From contig JAEHOE010000121.1 in the NCBI GenBank assembly GCA_016858145.1, positions 1 through 64,000 of the forward strand: a stretch of DNA of 64,000 bases. The letters are read 5' to 3'. Positions 43,290-53,098 of the stretch are shown one piece after another. Position numbers and translations under genes: made by a program. The notes beneath the pieces were generated by a model. That model worked only from the letters and a program-made list of their open reading frames with translations, did not search any database and was not told the origin of the DNA. Each line of letters begins with the position of its first letter. The stretch's first letter is position 1. The stretch is from Edaphochlamys debaryana (Eukaryota; Chlorophyta; Chlorophyceae; Chlamydomonadales).

Positions 43290-45354
43290 GGAGGCGCGGC
43301 AGGCAGGGGCAGCTGGGTGTGTCGGTGCAAGAGGCGAGCCAAGACGCGCGTTGGATTCTTATGGGGGGCCTGGGAGGAGCTGAACTTTGATCTGCCAAGT
43401 AGTATGGGTCGACACGGACTCGGTTGTGAGCGCGCGTTGGGTTGCACTGGAATGACGCATACTCGGCACGTGCTTTAAGGACGTGGGCTTCCGTTGTCCT
43501 TCCGCCCGTAACGGCGTGGCGAGGGGGGTGAACATGATGGCACGGGGCTGAAAGCATGCACAGCAAAGCAACGCACGGGCCGAGCGCGGCGTATGAGGAG
43601 CATGATATTTGGCGCGCGTTCAATCTGGTTCAATAGTACTGTCACTGTCGGCGCGGCCTGGCCGCAGCTCTGACCGCACCTTACCTTTCTGCTGTTTGGA
43701 CTGAGACGTTGGGCGGGGTTGACCAAGACGGCTGACGTTGACGAGACACCTGGGTGGTGGGTGACAGGCGTGGCACCCACAAGCTTGGGTGTGCGGGCCA
43801 GGCCGCTGGCCGTGGTGCGCCGAGCAGGGGGACTGCGGGGGCTTCCGGGTGTGGTGTGTGCGTGTGTGTGTGTGTGCTGGGGGCGTGCAGCGGTGCAGGG
43901 CATGGGCGCTGAGCTTGGGGATCGAGATGACACAGTGAGCGGCGCTGGCAAGCCCTGCGGCAACAGCGCGGGACTGGCAACGAGCCCCCAGGTAAAGGCG
44001 GTCTTGGCCCCTGTTCCCAAGAGTCTGCCGCGTGCTGCCGAAGGGGATTTCACGCTCCCAGGGCCTTGCTGCGCGCACGTCCTGCGATGAGAAACCCAAT
44101 GGCGCTCAAGCGGTGTCCTTGTGAAGGTGCGGGTAGCTGGGAACAACGAGCAGCTGAGGGTCGGAGGACTCTGTGCTTACAAGGGGACCCTGCAGGAAGC
44201 CAGCCCCCGTCAGACCCAGCAGCGGCTCCGAGTGGAAAGCTATCCCCCAGCTCCCGAGCGTGCATCCACCTCTCTACCAGTTCCCCCCTCCACCTGTACA
44301 AACGTCCATCACCTCTGTCAACTCGAGGCCTGCGCCCTGACCGTGCCGCTTCGATGTGGACCTCCTCTGACGCAGCTGTTCCATGGTCGCCTCGCTCCGC
44401 ACCCGCCCTCCCAAGCAGCAAGCTCGATACCCCAAACCCCGAGCCCAAACCCTCTGCAATGAACCACCGTGTGCACTGCTGTTCCCTACACAGTGCCGTG
44501 GCCACACCCCTGTCTTGCAGCTTGCCCCGCATCCCCGCCGCATGCAGTCCCACCCGAACTCCCCGCCGCTGCCGTCATCCCCAAACGGGACACTGTCATG
44601 ACTCCATACCGGCACCTGCGCATGTGTGCACACGCCATGCAACGCGCTACTAGCTACTCGAGGCCCGCCATCCTCCGCCACCACCCCGTCCCCACCGCCT
44701 CCGCGCGCTCGCTCGCACGAGCCATGTCCCCTCCGACCGCGCACGCCCATAGTTCTCCCTGGACCCCCTCCCGGGACCTACACAGTGTTCTTATTGCTTC
44801 CTAGCCCTGCCATGCCAGACCCTCGCACGTGCACGCGCGCTGCCCACTCGTCTCCCCGCAGGTGTGCCGCATGCGACCAGCATCCGCGAGCGCCTGCCCC
44901 CGGCCGCCCCTTTGCTGCCGAGCCCCACTCCGCTATGTGCACTCCTTGCTCCTGTGCTCCTCCTCGGGCTCCGGAGCGGCAGCTGGGCCCCAGGCACCCC
45001 TCACGGCACGCCCAGCCGAGCCCCACCGGCCCCGACGCTCAGTCACTCAGCCGCAAGCGTCAGCCCTTCGGCGGTGCCGGCGCTGCCGCTGCCGCAGGCG
45101 GCCAATGCTTGTTGGGGTGCTCCCGAGAAAGCACTCGGCACACCCGCCGATGCATGCGCAAGGCGCAAGCCGCACGTTGGCCGCGGCTTCGGCAGCTACT
45201 GCCTGCTGACCGTGGCCAGCGGGGGGCCCTCTGCCGGCCCTTTTACGAGACCGACCCGTTCAGGCGCCAGGCCCCAAGACGCCCCCCCAAGGCCCCGGCC
45301 CCAGCCGCCAGGCCCAGCCGCCAGGCCCAGCCGCCAGGCCCACACAGGCCCCCA
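43290..45354. other. Spacer between convergent gene C and NEK kinase gene
   Basis: Two kilobases that must hold the 3' UTRs of two converging genes. No gene is supported. A short GT microsatellite lies at about 43856-43881. A TTACA (reverse TGTAA) at 44177-44181 could end the kinase transcript, 1.2 kb past its stop. No TGTAA was noticed just after gene C. Confidence 0.45.
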
Positions 45355-48276
45355 TCACCGCGGCAGCTGCGAGTTGACGCCCCTCCCCGCCAGCTGGATC
45401 CCGAATCCAGTCACCCCCAGGCCCATGTCCATGGGCGCAGGCCCGCCCGCCACGGACCCAGGCCGCGACCCACTGCCGCTGCCGCCCGCTGTCCCGGAGC
45501 GAGAGCCGCCGGCGCTTGGGGGCGGCGCCCCGGCCCCGATCGGGGCCGCGGCCGCGGCTGCGGGCGGCTGCTGCGCGGCCCCTGCGTGCTGTGCGTACTG
45601 TGGGTAGTGCTGCGCCATGTAGCCGTTGACGTACTCGGCCACCTGGGCGCAGCACGGTCACGGCACGGTCACGGCACGGTCACAGCACGGCGCGGCGCGT
45701 AATGAGATGCGTACACCGGTCCTTCGCGCACCCAGAGGTCCTGCATCCCAGCAGACCCCGCCGCCCTCACCCAACGCAGCACCCCAAACCTTGCCTGCGC
45801 AAAACGGTACGATAGCTCCTCCCGCTTCTGACCCAGGTCCCCTTCCAGCACCCCTCACCTGGCCGATGGTGGGTCTGCTGGCCGGCTGCGGCTGCAGCAT
45901 GTTAGTCACCAGCTGCCGTACCTCGTCTGGCACCGTATCCGGCAGCGGTTCGTACTGGCAGTTCTGGATGTTCTTGCCGAGCACGTACAGGGACTGGTTC
46001 TCCTGTACGGACGGCCACGTGGGGAAAACCACGGTAAAATGGAACCTCTATACTCCTCGCCATGCCCCTTCCTCAGACGCCTCTTCCAGCCTCTTCCCCG
46101 TCCAATCCCCCCTCCCCATTCCGGCATCAGGCACCCCCACCCCCACCCCATCCCCCCACGCCCCCACCTTGTAGAACGGGTTCCTGAGCGCCACCAGTTC
46201 GTACAGCAGGCAGCCAAGGGACCAGATGTCGGACGAGAAGTCGTACGGCTGGCCCCGGACCACCTCCTGTCAGGGGGGGGAGGGGGGAGGGGAATGAACA
46301 GGAAGGTGGGTCAGGGGATGTCGAGGGTGGACCGAGTCGAGCGCTGGTCAGTCGACGGAGAAAGCCCGCTGCAACCTCTGCTGCTCGCCGCACCGCCCCC
46401 GGCCCGCCCCACCCACCGGAGACATGTAGTACGGTGTCCCCACAGTCGTTTGCGCCTGCGAGAAGGGCAACAGGGCAGCGCACACAGCGGGCACAGCCTC
46501 AGACCAGGCACCTGGTGCTCGTGCAACCCCGCCCCTCCTCAACCGCACCCTTGCCCCCTCTCTCCTCCCCCCTCCCGCCCCTCCCTCCCCCACAAACCAC
46601 CGCTCCACGCCCCCATCAACCCCTCTCTCCCCTGCCTCCACCTCCCCCCCTCCGAACCCCCGAGGCACCCGCCTGCAGCGTGCGGCTGCTGAAGTAGCGG
46701 CTGAGCCCCAGGTCCCCCAGCTTGAGGTCCCCCGTGCAGGTGACGAAGATGTTGGAGGGCTTGAGGTCGCGGTGCATCATGCGCCGCTCGTGCATGTGCC
46801 GCAGCGCGTTGCACACCTGCGGCCGCGGAGGGAGGGTGGGGTTGGGGATGGGTGAGAGGCCAGGAAAGCGGGCTCGGGCTCGGGTTCGTGCTGTCTTGGG
46901 CGTTCGGAGCGGAGCTTGACCCCTGCCCACTTGGCGTGCCAAGCTGACAGCCCCCAGCGGGACCCGAGCCCCCAGCCCCCTCCCCAACGCCCCAGGTCCC
47001 CGCCACCCCACCTCCACCCACCATCCGCCGAACCGCCCTTCCCACTATCCACCCCCGCCACCCTCACCCGCCCCCGCCCCCGCCCCACCTGCTGGAACTG
47101 CACCCACACCTCCTCCGTGCTGAACACCTGCCCCGCGTCCGACCGCGCCTTGATCAGCTGCCCCAGGTCCCCCGCCTCCGCCCACTCCAGCACGATGACC
47201 AGCTCGTTGTCGGCCAGGAAGGAGCGGAAGCACTTGACTGGGGGGCGTGGGGGGCGTGGGGGGCGTGGGGGGTTGTGAGGTGGAGGGGGGGGGCGTGGGG
47301 GGGGGGGGGGGAACAAGGGGCTGAGGGCTGAGTCAGACAGCGGGCGGTACAGGCGCAGTCGGTCGTGGGCGAAGCGGGGTTCATCCCGCGCGCCATGACG
47401 CAGCCGGCCCCGGCGGCCCCGCTCCGCCAGCCGTCCAGCGGCCCCCACCTATGTTGGGGTGCTCCACGTTCTGCAGGATCTTGACCTCCTTGACGCAGGC
47501 CTGGCGGGAGGCGGGGTCCATCATGTCGAAGATTTCCACCTGGGGGGGGGAGGTGGGGGTTTGGGGGTGCGGGGCAGGGGTGCAGGTTGAGGGGTGGGGT
47601 GAGGGCAGTGCAGCGTCGCAGGCCAAGAGCCCGGGGGATGAGGAGGACGGGGCTGACGTGCCACCCGGCGGCCGACATGGAGTAGCGAGGGTAGCGCACG
47701 CCATGAGCGGCGCCCGGTACAGCGCCATGATGAGTCTGAGCAGGGAGATATCCCTGAGTCTCCATTGGCTGTCGGGGCGCCTGCACTATGCCGCTGCCTC
47801 AGCTCGCGGACCCGGAGGAGGAGGCGGAAGCCAGGCCCAGCACGCCCGCCTGACTGGGGGCCCGGAGGGCAGGCTCACCCGCTTGATGGCCACCATCTGG
47901 CCCGTGGTCTTCTCCCTCGCAAGGTACACCTGCGAGTACTTGCCCCGCCCCAGCAGGCGGTCGAGCTGGGGCGCGGGGGTGGAGGGGGCGGAAGGGGGTG
48001 CGGGAGAGGGGCAGTGAGGGTGTCGGGGGCGGCGACGAGGGTGGGGCGCGGGGCCGCGACGGGCTGCCCGGACCCGAGCGCCGCAGCCGCCCCTGATCTA
48101 GCTTGTCTTGCCTGGTAGTCTGTGAGGGAGCCGTGGCCGAGGCCGCCGCTCGTGGACGTGGACATATCGCTGGACAAGTCGGAACGCTCATCACCCGTGG
48201 TGCACACACTTCCGCCTCGACCGTTCGTCTGCCGGGTGCTATCTAGAAGCATAGGGCTGGTGGTAGTGGAGTCCAT
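45355..48276 (-). CDS. NIMA-related protein kinase, NEK6/7-like
   Basis: Nine exons (48276-48112, 47965-47879, 47539-47449, 47237-47089, 46816-46673, 46455-46417, 46266-46168, 46002-45859, 45642-45355), 401 residues. The kinase domain fills ~57-300: GRGKYSQVY (glycine loop), VAIK (Lys83), CVKEVKIL (helix-C Glu), HRDLKPSN (Asp181), DLG (Asp199, the DLG form usual in NEK6/7), GTPYYMSPE, SDIWSLGC. The sequences EIFDMMDPASRQACVKEVK and LVIVLEWAEAGDLGQLIK are close to NEK6/7. The tail of ~95 residues is Gln/Ala/Gly-rich, without the long coiled coil of many NEKs. In algae NEKs act in cell-cycle progression and cilia length or severing; which applies here is unknown. Introns 1 and 5 fit as GC-AG (CAG|GCAAGA and CAG|GCGGGT). 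Head-to-head with the 94-residue gene. Confidence 0.93.
45650..45690. repeat. 11-bp minisatellite in the last NEK intron
   Basis: Three to four copies of GCACGGTCACG in a row (AGCACGGTCAC, GGCACGGTCAC, GGCACGGTCAC, AGCACGG). Confidence 0.85.
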
Positions 48277-48709
48277 CGCGGCGCGTGTGAGCAGGATGGC
48301 CCTCGCTCAGCTGCGCCTAGACCAGCTGGCTGCACAGACAAACGTGCTCGCGGCAGCTCATCGCCTAAGAGACAGTAAGGTTACAGAATCTGTGGGGCAG
48401 CGGCGGTGTAAACTGGTGCGCAGGTCCTGTGACCTTGCCCGGTGTGGGCAGTTTGGGAGGGGCCGTGTGGGGCACGCGGTCCGACTGGTGCGAGACTACT
48501 GACTGTTGCTTGTCTGCTCTTGGGCTAGCGCTGAGGACGCAACTGCGTGTCTCGGTCCCCAAGCGTGTCCGGCTGCATGTCGTCGCACGGCACAGCCCCC
48601 CCTGACAGCCCCCGTATGCCCCCGCGCTCCTCCCGCTTGCTGTGTCCCTGCCCCCTGACTTGAGCATTTATATCCCCGATACTCTTGCACTAGTTTCGGG
48701 CCCGGCACC
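48277..48709. promoter_or_regulatory. Divergent promoter interval, NEK / 94-residue protein
   Basis: 433 bp between divergent start codons. TTTATAT at 48667-48673, 37-43 bp before the plus-strand ATG, is a TATA-like element; if used, the leader would be very short. Confidence 0.45.
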
Positions 48710-49199
48710 ATGAGCTATTCAGCGTACTTCACCCGGGCCAACTTCGCCTTTCCTACCGGGTTTGCGGCGATCGTCGGTGGTCTGCTGTACCTGAACAGCG
48801 GGCTCGCTGGCCGTCCGCCCATGGGCTGGAAGGAGGTCTCCGCAGCCGAGTACAATGCCACGCCCCTCGAGTACCTGCAGAACCCGGAGCGCCACCTGAG
48901 CCGCATGCCCAAGGTGTGCTTGTGGGCAAATGGGCGCAACCAGCCCAGCCGGCGTCGGGGCGTGAGCGTGCGCGTGATTGCTCTGCCATCTCGGAGAACA
49001 CCCTGGGCTGAGCCGCGCCCCTGATTCATGACCTCAAGCTGCTCATGTGCATATGGACAGGGCAACGGAACTATTCTTCCGGTCTTGCTGACGGACATCC
49101 CAAATGCTCCCCACACAGGTCCCTGGCATGAGCGACGTGCCCTCCACCTATGACGAGCTGCAGCACAAGCTGCACGCTAAGGGCCACGGCCACCACTAA
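48710..49199 (+). CDS. Unknown 94-residue single-pass membrane protein
   Basis: Two exons, 48710-48913 and 49119-49199, give 94 residues. Context ACCATGAG is a good start. After a short N-terminus with Arg9 there is one hydrophobic segment (~13-34, FPTGFAAIVGGLLYLNSGLA), then a soluble part (MGWKEVSAAEYNATPLEYLQ) and a His-rich end (HAKGHGHH). The second exon is short and the whole is compact, without the low-complexity filler of its neighbours, which suggests a constrained role such as a small subunit of an organelle membrane complex. I could not match it to any named subunit. Tail-to-tail with the WW gene. Confidence 0.72.
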
Positions 49200-50442
49200 G
49201 CGGGCGGGCACTGCTGGAGGAGCTGGAGCTTGGGGGCAGCGGAGCCTGGAGCGTGCCCGAGATACGGGGGCACAGACAGCTTATCTCGGGTTTCGTGCGG
49301 GGCAACCATAGCGAGTCCAGGGCAGATTTCTCTGCAACACGGTTGCTCCGTGTGTTGGTGCGAGACTCCAAAGTGTGGAGTGATGGAGGCTCTGGCCTGT
49401 CGACGCCCGGGGCAGGAGGTTCGAAGAGCGGGTCCGAGCGGAACCGCGGCAGCGTGGGCTGCTGCGTGGGTACAGCAGGGGAAGCAGGGACGTGAATGGT
49501 TAAGGGCACCTGTTACATGGTCTGTGTAACGGCATATATTGCGAGGTATACGGTGACCTTGCCTGGTCCACGCCTTCCCACGCCCGGGCCACGGAGGGGC
49601 CGTGGCCACCCAGGGTGAGACCCGAGACGACCGGCCACCACCTGCTGTCCCGCTTGCATATGGGGTGTGCCAACCTTAGGAATCGATGCGCGAGGGCGTA
49701 AGGGGTGTGGTGACCGCGCATGCGCTTGGGCCAGGCACCCGGTGGTACTAGCAGCAGCAGCAGTGTCCAATCTGACCCTCGGTACAGCTGCACATGGGAT
49801 GGAGGCTGGCAGCCATGGGGCAGCGCTGGCACCCACCTGCACGGGTGGAGCCTGCTCTTGTGCTGCAGGCGGAGCCCCAATGCCGCCCTCGTGATGCAGG
49901 CTGTCAGCCGTTCACTGGCGCAGTGGCGCTGATAAGCTGGCAGCAAGATGCGATGTATGAAATGGGCAGCTCCAAGCCAAGGCTGAGAGTGGTAAAGCGT
50001 GTACGCCAGCAGGCGCTCGCAAGCACTTCACTACCGCTACCGGCACAGCTCCCCTAGCAGTTTAACACAACATATTCGGAGCTTGGGCTTCGCGCTTCCA
50101 GTGATGGACCAATTAGCGGGTAACGGCAGGGGTCTATCTTCACCAGTGCAATCTGTCTTCAATGCTGTCAGCCTGCCTCTGCACCGCATCGGCTGTGCCT
50201 AGCTAGGAGACCTCCACTCTGCCCGCTCAGAGTTCAGACAAGGGCACAAGCCGCATGCGTGGCCACGGCCACGTCTAGTCACCAAGCCATCAGGAGTCAC
50301 CTCGCAAGGAGCCCCACAAGCGCTCCTCGCCTCCATAGGCACTCCTAGGCCCACGCCTTCGTCCAGCCCCACCACAAGACCCGCGCCCCCCCGGGGTGGA
50401 CGCCCCCCCTGCCTCCCCCCGATCCTCAGCCCCGCGAACCCC
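49200..50442. other. Spacer between converging 94-residue and WW genes
   Basis: No further gene is supported. It holds the 3' UTRs of both genes and the paired poly(A)-type signals at 49512-49530. Confidence 0.5.
49512..49530. promoter_or_regulatory. Bidirectional polyadenylation-type element
   Basis: GTTACA and TGTAAC lie seven bases apart in opposite orientation. Read on plus, TGTAA (49525-49529) is 326 nt past the 94-residue gene's stop. Read on minus, TTACA (49513-49517) is TGTAA about 930 nt past the WW gene's stop. Confidence 0.5.
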
Positions 50443-52207
50443 TCACCAGCGAGCCCCCTCCGCCCCTCCCGCCTGATGCAGCCCCTCCGCGGAAGCCTGC
50501 CCCTGCGCCCCCTGCCCCTGCCCCCCCTGCCCCCCCGTCAGGCCGCCGGGCCCCAGCAGGTCCAGGCTGTCGTCGCGGGTGCGCGGGAGGCGCCGCCAGG
50601 CCAGGTCGGGGGGCTGCTCCCAGGTGGACTCCCGCGTGATCTGGGGAGGGGGGAGGGGGGAGGAGGGACGGGGGTTGAGTAGGAAGGGGCGTGGGTGAGG
50701 GAGGAGGGTGCATGAGGGCTGGCGCAGCCAGGCATGCGGCCAGGGAAGGCGGGGGAGGGGCTGCGCTCCAACCTATCCCTCCCACCCGCGAGGCCACAAC
50801 GCGGCGAGGGACCAAGCGCTCCATACCGTTACCATCCACACCCGTCACTGGCCACGGCCCGCACTCCTTGACATGTCGTTCTTCCTACGCCACCGCTATC
50901 CTCTGCGCCTCCAGCCACTGCCCTCCCCCAAACTCCCCCAGCATCCCCCTCCACCGTCCACCGTCCAGAGCCTCCCTTCCCACCGCCCACATCCCGCACG
51001 CCCCCTCACCCGGTTAAAGTAGAAGGGCTTGTTGGTGTTGGACGACCAGTTCTGGGGGGGAGTGAAGGGCGGGAGAGGGGGGAAAAAGGGGGCAGGGGCA
51101 GGGAATGGGGGTGAGGGGCAGAGAAGCGCGCCCACATGACCCACGTGCACGTGACCCATACGCCCAGCCACATTCCCCCCCCCCCCGCCCCCGCCCTGCC
51201 CCTGCCCCTGGCGCGCGCACTCCTGGCCCGTGCCGCCTCAGCACCGACGACGGACATGCATCATGTTGAGAGGCGCTTCGTGTTTTCTCCAAGCCACGAT
51301 GCGAGGCGCAGGATTGCACAAGCCAGCTCTCCTTGGCTCCACACGGCTTGCCAGAGCCATGCGGCCGGCACCGTACGTGTCGCCCATCCAGCCCCAGAGG
51401 CCAGAGCCCGGATTTCCTGGGACCCGATCTCCTTGCCCCCGCAATCAAGACTTTCCCCCCCTATCCGCCCCCTCGCCCGCGACCCGCCCCGGCGACCCGG
51501 CCTCGGTCCTCAACCTCCCTCCGCGCGCCTTCTCTCCCCGCGAAAGCCTTCTCCCAAACCCAGATGCGTCTGCCTTCAGCGCCCCCGGCGGTCCTCCCCA
51601 CATAGCCCCCCACCATCCCCCCTGCCAGCAACCCCAGCCCCCTTGCCAGCAACCCCTACCCCCCTGCCAGCAACTGTCACCCCTCTGCCAGCACCCCACG
51701 TCCCCCCCCCCACTGCCCCCCCCCCACACACAACCCCACACACCTCGCTCCACGCGTACTTCTCCCGGTGCGGGTCCTGCTCCAGGCGCCGGCCCTCGGG
51801 GTCCAGCCAGTAGCGCTGCCCCGTGGCGGGGTCCTCAAAGGGCGTGGAGCCGGGGTCCTCCAGCTGCACAGCGCCCGTCACCTGGGGCGGGGCGGGGGGG
51901 TAACGGGGTGTGTGTGTGGGGGGGGGGCTGGATGGGTGCAGGATGCCTCGGGGCGAGGAGGGGTGGGGCGGGGCCCTCCCGCTCGTCCCCTCCACCGCCC
52001 CTCCTCCACCGCCCCCGTCCCCCTCCCCTGCCCACCCACCTCATTGAAGAAGTACCACTCCTGTTGCAGCTCAAGAGGCAGTACACGCGTGCCATCATCC
52101 GCGGCAGCACCAGCCTGCGAGGCTTCTTCTGCAACAGCCCGGGCCAGCAGCAGCAGCAGCGCTGCTTGTAGCGCAAGGAGACCACGCCGTCTCCCAGCCT
52201 CCTGCAT
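50443..52207 (-). CDS. WW-domain protein with a signal-peptide-like N-terminus
   Basis: Exons 52207-52040, 51881-51744, 51051-51010 and 50640-50443 give 181 residues, all junctions in phase. Residues ~9-32 (GLLALQAALLLLLARAVAEEA) look like a signal peptide, cut after AVA, or a signal anchor. A WW-like half (EWYFFNEVTGAVQLEDPG) begins at ~51. A full WW domain covers ~103-131 (WSSNTNKPFYFNRITRESTWEQPPDLAW): first Trp, the aromatic FYF strand, last Trp and Pro. Between lies FEDPATGQRYWLDPEGRR. The tail is Gly/Gln-rich. WW domains bind Pro-rich ligands, normally in cytosol or nucleus, so entry to a secretory or organelle route is unexpected. An upstream GTG extends the frame, but the first ATG is 52207. 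Divergent from the ALDH gene. Confidence 0.78.
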
Positions 52208-53098
52208 CGCGGGCTGCCCGGCCACGAGCGATGGTTGCTTCAGCTCGGTGTCAATCAGGTGCCGGTTTCTGTTCAGTCGCGGTGCTCTGTAAAGTCTGCC
52301 TACAGCTGATGCGCGGAATCAACTTGGGGAAAGCCTGTTTTGTTTTGCGTGGTGGTGCAAGTCTGCCCAGGCTCAAGCGCTGAAGCGCCGTTGCAGGTGC
52401 CAAGCCGACTGTGTAAAGGCAGTGCAACTTCAAGGGGATAAAGGTGCTCGCGGGGGTAGAGAGTCGAGTCCCCACACGGCTCGGAAGCACGGCACGCAGA
52501 GGCACGCCGTCCCGACCCCGCCAGCCCTTCCGGCCCGAGGGACCCCAGCAGCCGGCACGCAGCGCCCATCGGCGTCCTCCCCTTCCTGGATGTTGCACCC
52601 TCTGTTAATGCCGCGGTTAAGGAGCTCAGTCCTGACGTGCAGCATGCCAACGACACTATCGGCATTGAAGGAGGGAGCAGCCACAGCGACCTGCGCCGAG
52701 GGCAGTGGTGTGCTGACGACTGGTTGTAAACGTGCACTGTGGGCGTAATGGTGGTACGCATGACAGGTGGGTTTAAATGGCAGCGCGGGTTTGGGGGCAC
52801 GGCCACCCCCGCCATCCCCGGGACCCGCGCGACCGCACGCTCACCCCCACCCCCACGGCTGCTCCGCCTCTCCACTGAACGCTCCTGGTATCGCGCTGAG
52901 CAATTCAGCTTTGGACGTGAGCCTCATGAGCAGCCCGGTTCAGCTCCGCGACCAAGCCCCATGAACGGATGCCGCTCGTACGCCTGCGTGGCTAGTATTT
53001 CAGGCTCAGCGCAAGCACAATTGACAAGCGCACAGTCTCGATCTCCCCGTAGATTCACTGCACCGAGACTTGACGCGCGTGAAGCCCAGTTCGGGAGC
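52208..53098. promoter_or_regulatory. Divergent upstream region, WW protein / aldehyde dehydrogenase
   Basis: About 890 bp between divergent start codons, without supportable coding. It should hold both promoters; no distinct motif is claimed. Confidence 0.4.
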
